From Clusia tigrina (taxonomy: Eukaryota > Arthropoda > Insecta > Diptera > Clusiidae): a stretch of 64,000 bases of DNA. The DNA is taken from assembly GCA_920105625.2 (NCBI GenBank), contig OV050030.1, positions 111,768,814 through 111,832,813 on the forward strand, read 5' to 3'. Position 1 is the stretch's first letter. The number at the start of each line of letters is the position of its first letter. Below the pieces are notes generated by a model. It saw only the letters and a list, made by a program, of their open reading frames with translations, had not been told where the DNA came from and made no database searches. A program made the translations under genes and the position numbers. Below are positions 53,084 through 64,000 of the stretch, in pieces.

Positions 53084-53556
53084 TTGTTTATGTTGTACCT
53101 CTTTTTCATTTTCTTTGAGTTCGGCTTCTTTCTCTTTTACTCGCTGTACAAACAAACGTCCGTCTGTAGCCTAGACCTTAAGACAGAATGTGATATAAAC
53201 ATAAGAATTCATCAATATGAAAAACATCTCCACAAAGATAAAATTTATTATTGCGTTATATAGAAACAATATAGCCATTGTTTAATTCGCAACCACATGT
53301 TTCTAGGTCTAGGGTATCGGAATGTCAGTCTAATCCTAGTTGAGCTCTTTACTGGTTTTTTATTTAAATTGTTTTATTTAATACAATCCAGTGATTCGAA
53401 CCAAAAACTCACTTTCGTAACAATATATTACGACATTTCTCTCCTCGAAAACCCGGCCATGGTTCACATTGATATACAAATTAAAATTTTTCGTTTCTAG
53501 GTTACAATAATATAGCTACATTCCATGAAGAACATTTGTAATTATAAGGAACAGTT

Positions 53557-54015
53557 TTGTTTATGTTGTACCTCTTTTTCATTTTCTTTGAGTTCGGCTT
53601 CTTTCTCTTTTACTCGTTGTACAAACAAACGTCCGTCTGTAGCCTAGACCTTAAAACAGAATGTGATATAAACATAGAATTCATCAATATGAAAAACATC
53701 TCCACAAAGATAATATTTATTATTGCGTTATATGGAAACAATAATTCGCAACCACATGTTTCTAAGTCTAGGGTATCTGAATGTCAGTCTAATCCTAGTT
53801 GATCTCTTTACTGGTTTTTTACTTAAATTGTTTTATTTAATACAATCTAGTGATTCGAACCAAAAACTCACTTTCGTAACAATATATTACGACATTTCAA
53901 TCCTCGAAAACCCGGCCATGGTTCACATTGATATACAAATTAAAATTTTTCGATTCTAGGTTACAATAATATAGCTACATTCCATGAAGAACATTTGTAA
54001 TTATAAGGAACAGTT
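53557..54015. repeat. Monomer 114 with a 13-bp internal deletion (459 bp)
   Basis: GGAAACAATAATTCGC replaces the usual sequence, which has 13 further bases (from TAGCC to GTTTA) after GGAAACAATA. The junction follows 53743, and TA is repeated at both ends of the lost segment, which fits slippage or microhomology-mediated loss. The monomer is otherwise L3R3, with GATCTC near 53801 in place of the usual SacI site GAGCTC. Confidence 0.93.
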
Positions 54016-56847
54016 TTGTTTATGTTGTACCTCTTTTTCATTTTCTTTGAGTTCGGCTTCTTTCTCTTTTACTCGTTGTACAAACAAACGTCCGTCTGTA
54101 GCCTAGACCTTAAGACAGAATGTGATATAAACATAAGAATTCATCAATATGAAAAACATCTCCACAAAGATAATATTAATTATTGCGTTATATGGAAACA
54201 ATATAGCCATTGTTTAATTCCCAACCACATGTTTCTAGGTCTAGGGTATCGGAATGTCAGTCTAATCCTAGTTGAGCTCTTTACTGGTTTTTTATTTAAA
54301 TTGTTTTATTTAATACAATTCAGTGATTCGAACCAAAAACTCACTTTCGTAACAATATATTACGACATTTCTCTCCTTGAAAAACCGGCCATGGTTCACA
54401 TTGATATACAAATTAAAATTTTTCGTTTCTAGGTTACAATAATATAGCTACATTCCATGAAGAACATTTGTAATTATAAGGAACAGTTTTGTTTATGTTG
54501 TACCTCTTTTTCATTTTCTTTGAGTTCGGCTTCTTTCTCTTTTACTCGTTGTACAAACAAACGTCCGTCTGTAGCCTAGACCTTAAAACAGAATGTGATA
54601 TAAACATAGAATTCATCAATATGAAAAATATCTCCACAAAGATAAAATTTATTATTGCGTTATATAGAAACAATATAGCCATTGTTTAATTCGCAACCAC
54701 ATGTTTCTAGGTCTAGGGTATCGGAATGTCAGTCTAATCCTAGTTGAGCTCTTTACTGGTTTTTTATTTTAATTGTTTATTTAATACAATCACGTGATTC
54801 GAACCAAAAACTCACTTTCGTAACAATATATTACGACATTTCTCTCCTCGAAAACCCGGTCATGGTTCACATTGATATACAAATTAAAATTTTTCGTTTC
54901 TAGGTTACAATAATATAGCTACATTCCATGAAGAACATTTGTAATTATAAGGAACAGTTTTGTTTATGTTGTACCTCTTTTTCATTTTCTTTGAGTTCGG
55001 CTTCTTTCTCTTTTACTCGTTGTACAAACAAACGTCCGTCTGCAGCCTAGACCTTAAAACAGAATGTCATATAAACATAGAATTCATCAATATGAAAAAC
55101 ATCTCCACAAAGATAATATTTATTATTGCGTTATATGGAAACAATATAGCCATTGTTTAATTCGCAACCACATGTTTCTAAGTCTAGGGTATCTGAATGT
55201 CAGTCTAATCCTAGTTGAGCTCTTTACTGGTTTTTTACTTAAATTGTTTTATTTAATACAATCTAGTGATTCGAACCAAAAACTCACTTTCGTAACAATA
55301 TATTACGACATTTCAATCCTCGAAAACCCGGCCATGGTTCACATTGATATACAAATTAAAATTTTTCGATTCTAGGTTACAATAATATAGCTACATTCCA
55401 TGAAGAACATTTGTAATTATAAGGAACAGTTTTGTTTATGTTGTACCTCTTTTTCATTTTCTTTGAGTTCGGCTTCTTTCTCTTTTACTCGTTGTACAAA
55501 CAAAACTCCGTCTGTAGCCTAGACCTTAAGACAGAATGTGATATAAACATAAGAATTCATTAATATGAAAAACATCTCCACAAAGATAATATTAATTATT
55601 GCGTTATATGGAAACAATATAGCCATTGTTTAATTCGCAACCACATGTTTCTAGGTCTAGGGTATCGGAATGTCAGTCTAATCCTAGTTGAGCTCTTTAC
55701 TGGTTTTTTACTTAAATTGTTTTATTTAATACAATCTAGTGATTCGAACCAAAAACTCACTTTCGTAACAATATATTACGACATTTCAATCCTCGAAAAC
55801 CCGGCCATGGTTCACATTGATATACAAATTAAAATTTTTCGTTTCTAGGTTACAATAATATAGCTACATTCCATGAAGAACATTTGTAATTATAAGGAAC
55901 AGTTTTGTTTATGTTGTACCTCTTTTTCATTTTCTTTGAGTTCGGCTTCTTTCTCTTTTACTCGTTGTACAAACAAACGTCCGTCTGTAGCCTAGACCTT
56001 AAAACATAATGTGATATAAACATAGAATTCATCAATATGAAAAACATCTCCACAAAGATAATATTTATTATTGCGTTATATGGAAACAATATAGCCATTG
56101 TTTAATTCGCAACCACATGTTTCTAAGTCTAGGGTATCTGAATGTCAGTCTAATCCTAGTTGAGCTCTTTACTGGTTTTTTACTTAAATTGTTTTATTTA
56201 ATACAATCTAGTGATTCGAACCAAAAACTCACTTTCGTAACAATATATTATGACATTTCAATCCTCGAAAACCGGCCATGGTTCACATTGATATACAAAT
56301 TAAAATGTTTCGTTTCTGGGTTACAATAATATAGCTACATTCCATGAAGAACATTTGTAATTATAAGGAACAGTTTTGTTTATGTTGTACCTCTTTTTCA
56401 TTTTCTTTGAGTTCGGCTTCTTTCTCTTTTACTCGTTGTACAAACAAACGTCCGTCTGTAGCCTAGACCTTAAAACAGAATGTGATATAAACATAGAATT
56501 CATCAATATGAAAAACATCTCCACAAAGATAAAATTTATTATTGCGTTATATAGAAACAATATAGCCATTGTTTAATTCGCAACCACATGTTTCTAGGTC
56601 TAGGGTATCGGAATGTCAGTCTAATCCTAGTTGAGCTCTTTACTGGTTTTTTATTTAAATTGTTTTATTTAATTCAATTCAGTGATTCGAACCAAAAACT
56701 CACTTTCCTAACAATATATTACGACATTTCTCTCCTTGAAAAACCGGCCATGGTTCACATTGATATAAATATTAAAATTTTTCGTTTCTAGGTTACAATA
56801 ATATAGCTACATTCCGTGAAGAACATTTGTAATTATAAGGAACAGTT

Positions 56848-58263
56848 TTGTTTATGTTGTACCTCTTTTTCATTTTCTTTGAATTCGGCTTCTTTCTCTT
56901 TTACTCGTTGTACAAACAAACGTCCGTCTGTAGCCTAGACCTTAAGACAGAATGTGATATAAACATAAGAATTCATCAATATGAAAAACATCTCCACAAA
57001 GATAATATTAATTATTGCGTTATATGGAAACAATATAGCCATTGTTTAATTCGCAACCACATGTTTCTAGGTCTAGGGTATAGGAATGTCAGTCTAATCC
57101 TAGTTGAGCTCTTTACTGGCTTTTTATTTAAATTGTTTTATTTAATACAATTCAGTGATTCGAACCAAAAACTCACTTTCGTCACAATATATTACGACAT
57201 TTCTCTCCTTGAAAAACCGGCCATGGTTCACATTGATATACAAATTAAAATTTTTCGTTTCTAGGTTACAATAATATAGCTACTTTCCATGAAGAACATT
57301 TGTAATTATAAGGAACAGTTTTGTTTATGTTGTACCTCTTTTTCATTTTCTTTGAGTTCGGCTTCTTTCTCTTTTACTCGTTGTACAAACAAACGTCCGT
57401 CTGTAGCCTAGACCTTAAAACATAATGTGATATAAACATAGAATTCATCAATATGAAAAACATCTCCACAAAGATAAAATTTATTATTGCGTTATATAGA
57501 AACAATATAGCCATTGTTTAATTCGCAACCACATGTTTCTAGGTCTAGGGTATCGGAATGTCAGTCTAATCCTAGTTGAGCTCTTTACTGGTTTTTTATT
57601 TAAATTGTTTATTTAATACAATCCAGTGATTCGAACCAAAAACTCACTTTCGTAACAATATATTACGACATTTCTCTCCTCGAAAACCCGGCCATGGTTC
57701 ACATTGATATACAAATTAAAATTTTTCGTTTCTAGGCTACAATAATATAGCTACATTCCATGAAGAACATTTGTAATTATAAGGAACAGTTTTGTTTATG
57801 TTGTACCTCTTTTTCATTTTCTTTGAGTTCGGCTTCTTTCTCTTTTACTCGTTGTACAAACAAACGTCCGTCTGTAGCCTAGACCTTAAAACAGAATGTG
57901 ATATAAACATAGAATTCATCAATATGAAAAACATCTCCACAAAGATAATATTTATTATTGCGTTATATGGAAACAATATAGCCATTGTTTAATTCGCAAC
58001 CACATGTTTCTAGGTCTAGGGTATCGGAATGTCAGTCTAATCCTACTTGAGCTCTTTACTGGTTTTTTATTTAAATTGTTTTATTTAATACAATTCAGTG
58101 ATTCGAACCAAAAACTCACTTTCGTAACAATATATTACGACATTTCTCTCCTTGAAAAACCGGCCATGGTTCACATTGATATAAATATTAAAATTTTTCG
58201 TTTCTAGGTTACAATAATATAGCTACATTCCATGAAGAACATTTGTAATTATAAGGAACAGTT
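56848..58263. repeat. 3-monomer unit, monomers 121-123 (1416 bp)
   Basis: Starts are 56848 (L1R1b with TTTGAATTCGG, an extra EcoRI site, and GTATAGGAATG), 57321 (L2R2' with AAACATAATG and TAGGCTACAA) and 57792 (L3R1a, CCTACTTGAG). The extra EcoRI site and a similar GTACAGGAATG are found again in the monomer at 58264, and TAGGCTACAA in the monomer at 58737. This unit is therefore a shorter relative of the next one. Confidence 0.88.
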
Positions 58264-60150
58264 TTGTTTATGTTGTACCTCTTTTTCATTTTCTTTGAAT
58301 TCGGCTTCTTTCTCTTTTACTCGTTGTACAAACAAACGTCCGTCTGTAGCCTAGACCTTAAGACAGAATGTGATATAAACATAAGAATTCATCAATATGA
58401 AAAACATCTCCACAAAGATAATATTAATTATTGCGTTATATGGAAACAATATAGCCATTGTTTAATTCGCAACCACATGTTTCTAGGTCTAGGGTACAGG
58501 AATGTCAGTCTAATCCTAGTTGAGCTCTTTACTGGTTTTTTATTTAAATTGTTTTATTTAATACAATTCAGTGATTCGAACCAAAAACTCACTTTCGTAA
58601 CAATATATTACGACATTTCTCTCCTTGAAAAACCGGCCATGGTTCACATTGATATACAAATTAAAATTTTTCGTTTCTAGGTTACAATAATATAGCTACA
58701 TTCCATGAAGAACATTTGTAATTATAAAGAACAGTTTTGTTTATGTTGTACCTCTTTTTCATTTTCTTTGAGTTCGGCTTCTTTCTCTTTTACTCGTTGT
58801 ACAAACAAACGTCCGTCTGTAGCCTAGACCTTAAAACAGAATGTGATATAAACATAGAATTCATCAATATGAAAAACATCTCCACAAAGATAAAATTTAT
58901 TATTGCGTTATATAGAAACAATATAGCCATTGTTTAATTCGCAACCACATGTTTCTAGGTCTAGGGTATCGGAATGTCAGTCTAATCCTAGTTGAGCTCT
59001 TTACTGGTTTTTTATTTAAATTGTTTATTTAATACAATCCAGTGATTCGAACCAAAAACTCACTTTCGTAACAATATATTACGACATTTCTCTCCTCGAA
59101 AACCCGGCCATGGTTCACATTGATATACAAATTAAAATTTTTCGTTTCTAGGCTACAATAATATAGCTACATTCCATGAAGAACATTTGTAATTATAAGG
59201 AACAGTTTTGTTTATGTTGTACCTCTTTTTCATTTTCTTTGAGTTCGGCTTCTTTCTCTTTTACTCGTTGTACAAACAAACGTCCGTCTGTAGCCTAGAC
59301 CTTAAAACAGAATGTGATATAAACATAGAATTCATCAATATGAAAAACATCTCCACAAAGATAAAATTTATTATTGCGTTATATAGAAACAATATAGCCA
59401 TTGTTTAATTCGCAACCACATGTTTCTAGGTCTAGGGTATCGGAATGTCAGTCTAATCCTAGTTGAGCTCTTTACTGGTTTTTTATTTAAATTGTTTATT
59501 TAATACAATCCAGTGATTCGAACCAAAAACTCACTTTCGTAACAATATATTACGACATTTCTCTCCTCGAAAACCCGGCCATGGTTCACATTGATACACA
59601 AATTAAAATTTTTCGTTTCTAGGCTACAATAATATAGCTACATTCCATGAAGAACATTTGTAATTATAAGGAACAGTTTTGTTTATGTTGTACCTCTTTT
59701 TCATTTTCTTTGAGTTCGGCTTCTTTCTCTTTTACTCGTTGTACAAACAAACGTCCGTCTGTAGCCTAGACCTTAAAACAGAATGTGATATAAACATAGA
59801 ATTCATCAATATGAAAAAAATCTCCACAAAGATAATATTTATTATTGCGTTATATGGAAACAATATAGCCATTGTTTAATTCGCAACCACATGTTTCTAG
59901 GTCTAGGGTATCGGAATGTCAGTCTAATCCTAGTTGAGCTCTTTACTGGTTTTTTTTTTAAATTGTTTTATTTAATACCATCCAGTGATTCGAACCAAAA
60001 ACTCACTTTCGTAACAATATATTACGACATTTCTCTCCTTGAAAAACCGGCCATGGTTCACATTGATATAAATATTAAAATTTTTCGTTTCTAGGTTACA
60101 ATAATATAGCTACATTCCATGAAGAACATTTGTAATTATAAGGAACAGTT
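58264..60150. repeat. 4-monomer unit, copy 1 (1887 bp)
   Basis: Starts are 58264 (L1R1b), 58737 (L2R2', TAGGCTACAA), 59208 (L2R2', GATACACAAATT and TAGGCTACAA) and 59679 (L3, GAAAAAAATCTCC, with a T10 run near 59950 and ATACCATCCAGTG). The last three markers return in the same order at 62041-63927, 3777 bases later. Confidence 0.92.
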
Positions 60151-61095
60151 TTGTTTATGTTGTACCTCTTTTTCATTTTCTTTGAGTTCGGCTTCTTTCT
60201 CTTTTACTCGTTGTACAAACAAACGTCCGTCTGTAGCCTAGACCTTAAAACAGAATGTGATATAAACATAAGAATTCATCAATATGAAAAAAATCTCCAC
60301 AAAGATAATATTAATTATTGCGTTATATGGAAACAATATAGCCATTGTTTAATTCGCAACCACATGTTTCTGGGTCTAGGGTATCGGAATGTCAGTCTAA
60401 TCCTAGTTGAGCTCTTTACTGGTTTTTTATTTAAATTGTTTTATTTAATACAATCCAGTGATTCGAACCAAAAACTCACTTTCGTAACAATATATTACGA
60501 CATTTCTCTCCTCGAAAACCCGGCCATGGTTCACATTGATATACAAATTAAAATTTTTCGTTTCTAGGTTACAATAATATAGCTACATTCCATGAAGAAC
60601 ATTTGTAATTATAAGGAACAGTTTTGTTTATGTTGTACCTCTTTTTCATTTTCTTTGAGTTCGGCTTCTTTCTCTTTTACTCGTTGTACAAACAAACGTC
60701 CGTCTGTAGCCTAGACCTTAAAACAGAATGTGATATAAACATAGAATTCATCAATATGAAAAACATCTCCACAAAGATAATATTAATTATTGCGTTATAT
60801 GGAAACAATATAGCCATTGTTTAATTCGCAACCACATGTTTCTAGGTCTAGGGTATCGGAATGTCAGTCTAATCCTAGTTGAGCTCTTTACTGGTTTTTT
60901 ATTTAAATTGTTTTATTTAATACAATTCAGTGATTCGAACCAAAAACTCACTTTCGTAACAATATATTACGACATTTCTCTCCTTGAAAAACCGGCCATG
61001 GTTCACATTGATATAAATATTAAAATTTTTCGTTTCTAGGTTACAATAATATAGCTACATTCCATGAAGAACATTTGTAATTATAAGGAACAGTT
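60151..61095. repeat. Dimer, copy 1 (945 bp)
   Basis: Starts are 60151 (AAAACAG with CATAAGAATTC, R2, private TTTCTGGGTCTAG) and 60624 (L3bR1a). The TTTCTGGGTCTAG variant returns 945 bases later. The first monomer also shares GAAAAAAATCTCC with the monomer directly before it (59679), which the second dimer copy lacks. Confidence 0.93.
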
Positions 61096-62040
61096 TTGTT
61101 TATGTTGTACCTCTTTTTCATTTTCTTTGAGTTCGGCTTCTTTCTCTTTTACTCGTTGTACAAACAAACGTCCGTCTGTAGCCTAGACCTTAAAACAGAA
61201 TGTGATATAAACATAAGAATTCATCAATATGAAAAACATCTCCACAAAGATAATATTAATTATTGCGTTATATGGAAACAATATAGCCATTGTTTAATTC
61301 GCAACCACATGTTTCTGGGTCTAGGGTATCGGAATGTCAGTCTAATCCTAGTTGAGCTCTTTACTGGTTTTTTATTTAAATTGTTTTATTTAATACAATC
61401 CAGTGATTCGAACCAAAAACTCACTTTCGTAACAATATATTACGACATTTCTCTCCTCGAAAACCCGGCCATGGTTCACATTGATATACAAATTAAAATT
61501 TTTCGTTTCTAGGTTACAATAATATAGCTACATTCCATGAAGAACATTTGTAATTATAAGGAACAGTTTTGTTTATGTTGTACCTCTTTTTCATTTTCTT
61601 TGAGTTCGGCTTCTTTCTCTTTTACTCGTTGTACAAACAAACGTCCGTCTGTAGCCTAGACCTTAAAACAGAATGTGATATAAACATAGAATTCATCAAT
61701 ATGAAAAACATCTCCACAAAGATAATATTAATTATTGCGTTATATGGAAACAATATAGCCATTGTTTAATTCGCAACCACATGTTTCTAGGTCTAGGGTA
61801 TCGGAATGTCAGTCTAATCCTAGTTGAGCTCTTTACTGGTTTTTTATTTAAATTGTTTTATTTAATACAATTCAGTGATTCGAACCAAAAACTCACTTTC
61901 GTAACAATATATTACGACATTTCTCTCCTTGAAAAACCGGCCATGGTTCACATTGATATAAATATTAAAATTTTTCGTTTCTAGGTTACAATAATATATC
62001 TACATTCCATGAAGAACATTTGTAATTATAAGGAACAGTT
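61096..62040. repeat. Dimer, copy 2 (945 bp)
   Basis: Starts are 61096 (TTTCTGGGTCTAG) and 61569. It is nearly identical to the preceding 945 bases apart from AAAAACATCTCC in place of AAAAAAATCTCC and a private ATATATCTAC near 61995. Confidence 0.93.
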
Positions 62041-63927
62041 TTGTTTATGTTGTACCTCTTTTTCATTTTCTTTGAGTTCGGCTTCTTTCTCTTTTACTCG
62101 TTGTACAAACAAACGTCCGTCTGTAGCCTAGACCTTAAGACAGAATGTGATATAAACATAAGAATTCATCAATATGAAAAACATCTCCACAAAGATAATA
62201 TTAATTATTGCGTTATATGGAAACAATATAGCCATTGTTTAATTCGCAACCACATGTTTCTAGGTCTAGGGTATCGGAATGTCAGTCTAATCCTAGTTGA
62301 GCTCTTTACTGGTTTTTTATTTAAATTGTTTTATTTAATACAATTCAGTGATTCGAACCAAAAACTCACTTTCGTAACAATATATTACGACATTTCTCTC
62401 CTTGAAAAACCGGCCATGGTTCACATTGATATACAAATTAAAATTTTTCTTTTCTAGGTTACAATAATATAGCTACATTCCATGAAGAACATTTGTAATT
62501 ATAAGGAACAGTTTTGTTTATGTTGTACCTCTTTTTCATTTTCTTTGAGTTCGGCTTCTTTCTCTTTTACTCGTTGTACAAACAAACGTCCGTCTGTAGC
62601 CTAGACCTTAAAACAGAATGTGATATAAACATAGAATTCATCCATATGAAAAACATCTCCACAAAGATAAAATTTATTATTGCGTTATATAGAAACAATA
62701 TAGCCATTGTTTAATTCGCAACCACATGTTTCTAGGTCTAGGGTATCGGAATGTCAGTCTAATCCTAGTTGAGCTCTTTACTGGTTTTTTATTTAAATTG
62801 TTTATTTAATACAATCCAGTGATTCGAACCAAAAACTCACTTTCGTAACAATATATTACGACATTTCTCTCCTCGAAAACCCGGCCATGGTTCACATTGA
62901 TATACAAATTAAAATTTTTCGTTTCTAGGCTACAATAATATAGCTACATTCCATGAAGAACATTTGTAATTATAAGGAACAGTTTTGTTTATGTTGTACC
63001 TCTTTTTCATTTTCTTTGAGTTCGGCTTCTTTCTCTTTTACTCGTTGTACAAACAAACGTCCGTCTGTAGCCTAGACCTTAAAACAGAATGCGATATAAA
63101 CATAGAATTCATCAATATGAAAAACATCTCCACAAAGATAAAATTTATTATTGCGTTATATAGAAACAATATAGCCATTGTTTAATTCGCAACCACATGT
63201 TTCTAGGTCTAGGGTATCGGAATGTCAGTCTAATCCTAGTTGAGCTCTTTACTGGTTTTTTATTTAAATTGTTTATTTAATACAATCCAGTGATTCGAAC
63301 CAAAAACTCACTTTCGTAACAATATATTACGACATTTCTCTCCTCGAAAACCCGGCCATGGTTCACATTGATACACAAATTAAAATTTTTCGTTTCTAGG
63401 CTACAATAATATAGCTACATTCCATGAAGAACATTTGTAATTATAAGGAACAGTTTTGTTTATGTTGTACCTCTTTTTCATTTTCTTTGAGTTCGGCTTC
63501 TTTCTCTTTTACTCGTTGTACAAACAAACGTCCGTCTGTAGCCTAGACCTTAAAACAGAATGCGATATAAACATAGAATTCATCAATATGAAAAAAATCT
63601 CCACAAAGATAATATTTATTATTGCGTTATATGGAAACAATATAGCCATTGTTTAATTCGCAACCACATGTTTCTAGGTCTAGGGTATCGGAATGTCAGT
63701 CTAATCCTAGTTGAGCTCTTTACTGGTTTTTTTTTAAAATTGTTTTATTTAATACCATCCAGTGATTCGAACCAAAAACTCACTTTCGTAACAATATATT
63801 ACGACATTTCTCTCCTTGAAAAACCGGCCATGGTTCACATTGATATAAATATTAAAATTTTTCGTTTCTAGGTTACAATAATATAGCTACATTCCATGAA
63901 GAACATTTGTAATTATAAGGAACAGTT
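62041..63927. repeat. 4-monomer unit, copy 2 (1887 bp)
   Basis: Starts are 62041 (L1R1b, private TTTTTCTTTTC), 62514 (L2R2', TAGGCTACAA, private ATCCATATG), 62985 (L2R2', ATGCGATA, GATACACAAATT, TAGGCTACAA) and 63456 (L3, ATGCGATA, GAAAAAAATCTCC, ATACCATCCAGTG). It matches the unit at 58264, except that the extra EcoRI site and GTACAGGAATG of that unit are absent. Confidence 0.92.
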
Positions 63928-64000
63928 TTGTTTATGTTGTACCTCTTTTTCATTTTCTTTGAGTTCGGCTTCTTTCTCTTTTACTCGTTGTACAAACAAA
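63928..64000. repeat. Partial right-edge monomer
   Basis: These are the first 73 bases of a further monomer, cut by the window edge. They show that the array continues beyond the window. Confidence 0.97.

Larger units (their letters stand above)
45559..56847. repeat. Irregular, more diverged stretch: monomers 97-120
   Basis: Starts are 45559, 46030, 46502, 46974, 47446, 47918, 48391, 48862, 49333, 49806, 50279, 50751, 51223, 51696, 52167, 52639, 53084, 53557, 54016, 54489, 54960, 55432, 55905 and 56376. Types are, in order: L2R2', L3R1b, L2R2, L3bR3, L1R1a, L1R1b, L2R2', L3R3', L1R1a, L1R1b, L3R3, L3bR1a, L1R1b, L2R2', L3R3, L1R1a (deleted), L1/L2 hybrid R2, L3R3 (deleted), L1R1b, L2R2', L3R3, L1R3 mosaic, L3R3', L2R1a. 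The series L2R2', L3R3, L1R1a, L1R1b is seen at 48391-50278 and in broken form elsewhere. Many substitutions are private to one monomer (GTTGCACAAACAG at 47505, AGTATAATCC near 50995, ATCACGTG near 54790). Mosaic right modules are common. Confidence 0.88.
1..64000. repeat. Tandem satellite array, about 472-bp monomer, fills the window
   Basis: The same sequence recurs every 471-473 bases from end to end, always in the same orientation. The recurring TTGTTTATGTTG gives 135 complete monomers from 301 to 63927 (mean 471 bp). Monomers differ by scattered substitutions and a few indels, and neighbouring monomers usually differ more than monomers several positions apart, which is the mark of a higher-order repeat array. 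No unique or foreign sequence interrupts it. Composition is AT-rich: 146 G+C in the 473 bases from 301. GAATTC, GAGCTC and CCATGG each occur once in nearly every monomer, so EcoRI, SacI or NcoI would give a 472-bp ladder. Arrays of this kind are known from centromeric and other heterochromatin of eukaryotes; which compartment this is cannot be seen here. I do not recognise the family by name. Confidence 0.99.

Noticed and set aside
1..64000. CRISPR array
   Set aside because: The repeating unit is about 472 bp with no alternation of short constant repeats and unique spacers, and there are no cas genes.
1..64000. Transposon, IS or retroelement-derived array
   Set aside because: I saw no terminal repeats, target-site duplications, transposase or reverse transcriptase motifs. 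Only the weak tRNA-like boxes hint at a mobile-element origin.

Overview
The whole 64,000-base window is one uninterrupted tandem array of a single AT-rich satellite monomer of about 472 bp. With each monomer starting at the recurring TTGTTTATGTTG, I count 135 complete monomers between 301 and 63927, a 300-base partial copy at the left edge and a 73-base partial copy at the right edge. All copies are head to tail on the same strand, and neither edge of the array is visible. I see no unique sequence, protein-coding gene, canonical RNA gene, transposon, CRISPR array or phage. One complete monomer (301-773) has 146 G+C of 473 bases by hand count, about 31%. An array like this with higher-order repeats (HORs) is typical of eukaryotic heterochromatin (centromeric, pericentromeric or subtelomeric). 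I cannot name the species. CpG is not depleted (12 seen, about 11 expected), which suggests, without proving it, a genome lacking heavy germline CpG methylation, such as many invertebrates.

Each monomer can be read as a left module (L, about offset 1-200) and a right module (R, about offset 200-472), each in a few variants. L1: CTTAAGACAG, CATAAGAATTC, AATATTAATTATT, ATATGGAAAC. L2: CTTAAAACAG, CATAGAATTC, AAAATTTATTATT, ATATAGAAAC (L2' has GATCAAATTT). L3: CATAGAATTC, AATATTTATTATT, ATATGGAAAC (L3b keeps AATATTAATTATT). R1: ATTCAGTG and CCTTGAAAAACCGG, ending GATATAAATATT (R1a) or GATATACAAATT (R1b). R2: ATCCAGTG and CCTCGAAAACCCGG (R2' has GTTTATTT for GTTTTATTT). R3: CTAAGTCTAGGG, CTGAATG, ACTTAAATTG, ATCTAGTG, CAATCCTCG, CGATTCTAGG (R3' has one base less and ends TTTCTGGG). 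Three one-base indels explain nearly all the 471/472/473-bp spacings: L1 adds one, R2' removes one, R3' removes one.

Layout from left to right. 1-5025: loosely ordered monomers, with a two-monomer block repeated 1890 bp apart. 5026-10689: two nearly identical 6-monomer units of 2832 bp. 10690-21541: an HOR that occurs as 3, 5, 4, 4 and 4 monomers and then a partial unit. 21542-26671: a monomer with a 66-bp deletion, then short dimer repeats. 26672-33754: three nearly identical 5-monomer units of 2361 bp. 32339-45558: a 7-monomer periodicity (about 3305 bp) seen four times, the first two copies almost identical. 45559-56847: a more diverged stretch with irregular order and two monomers carrying internal deletions. 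56848-64000: a final region where two similar 4-monomer units flank two 945-bp dimers.

The most informative structure is the set of chimeric monomers at duplication boundaries (about 3135, 7386, 35171 and 42726). Each has the head of the last monomer of the following unit and the tail of the monomer before the first unit. That is the footprint expected of out-of-register exchange, and the breakpoint at 35171 is confined to 27 bp. A secondary, weaker signal is a tRNA-like arrangement on the minus strand of each monomer (partial A-box, a 5-bp/7-nt hairpin, a near-consensus B-box).
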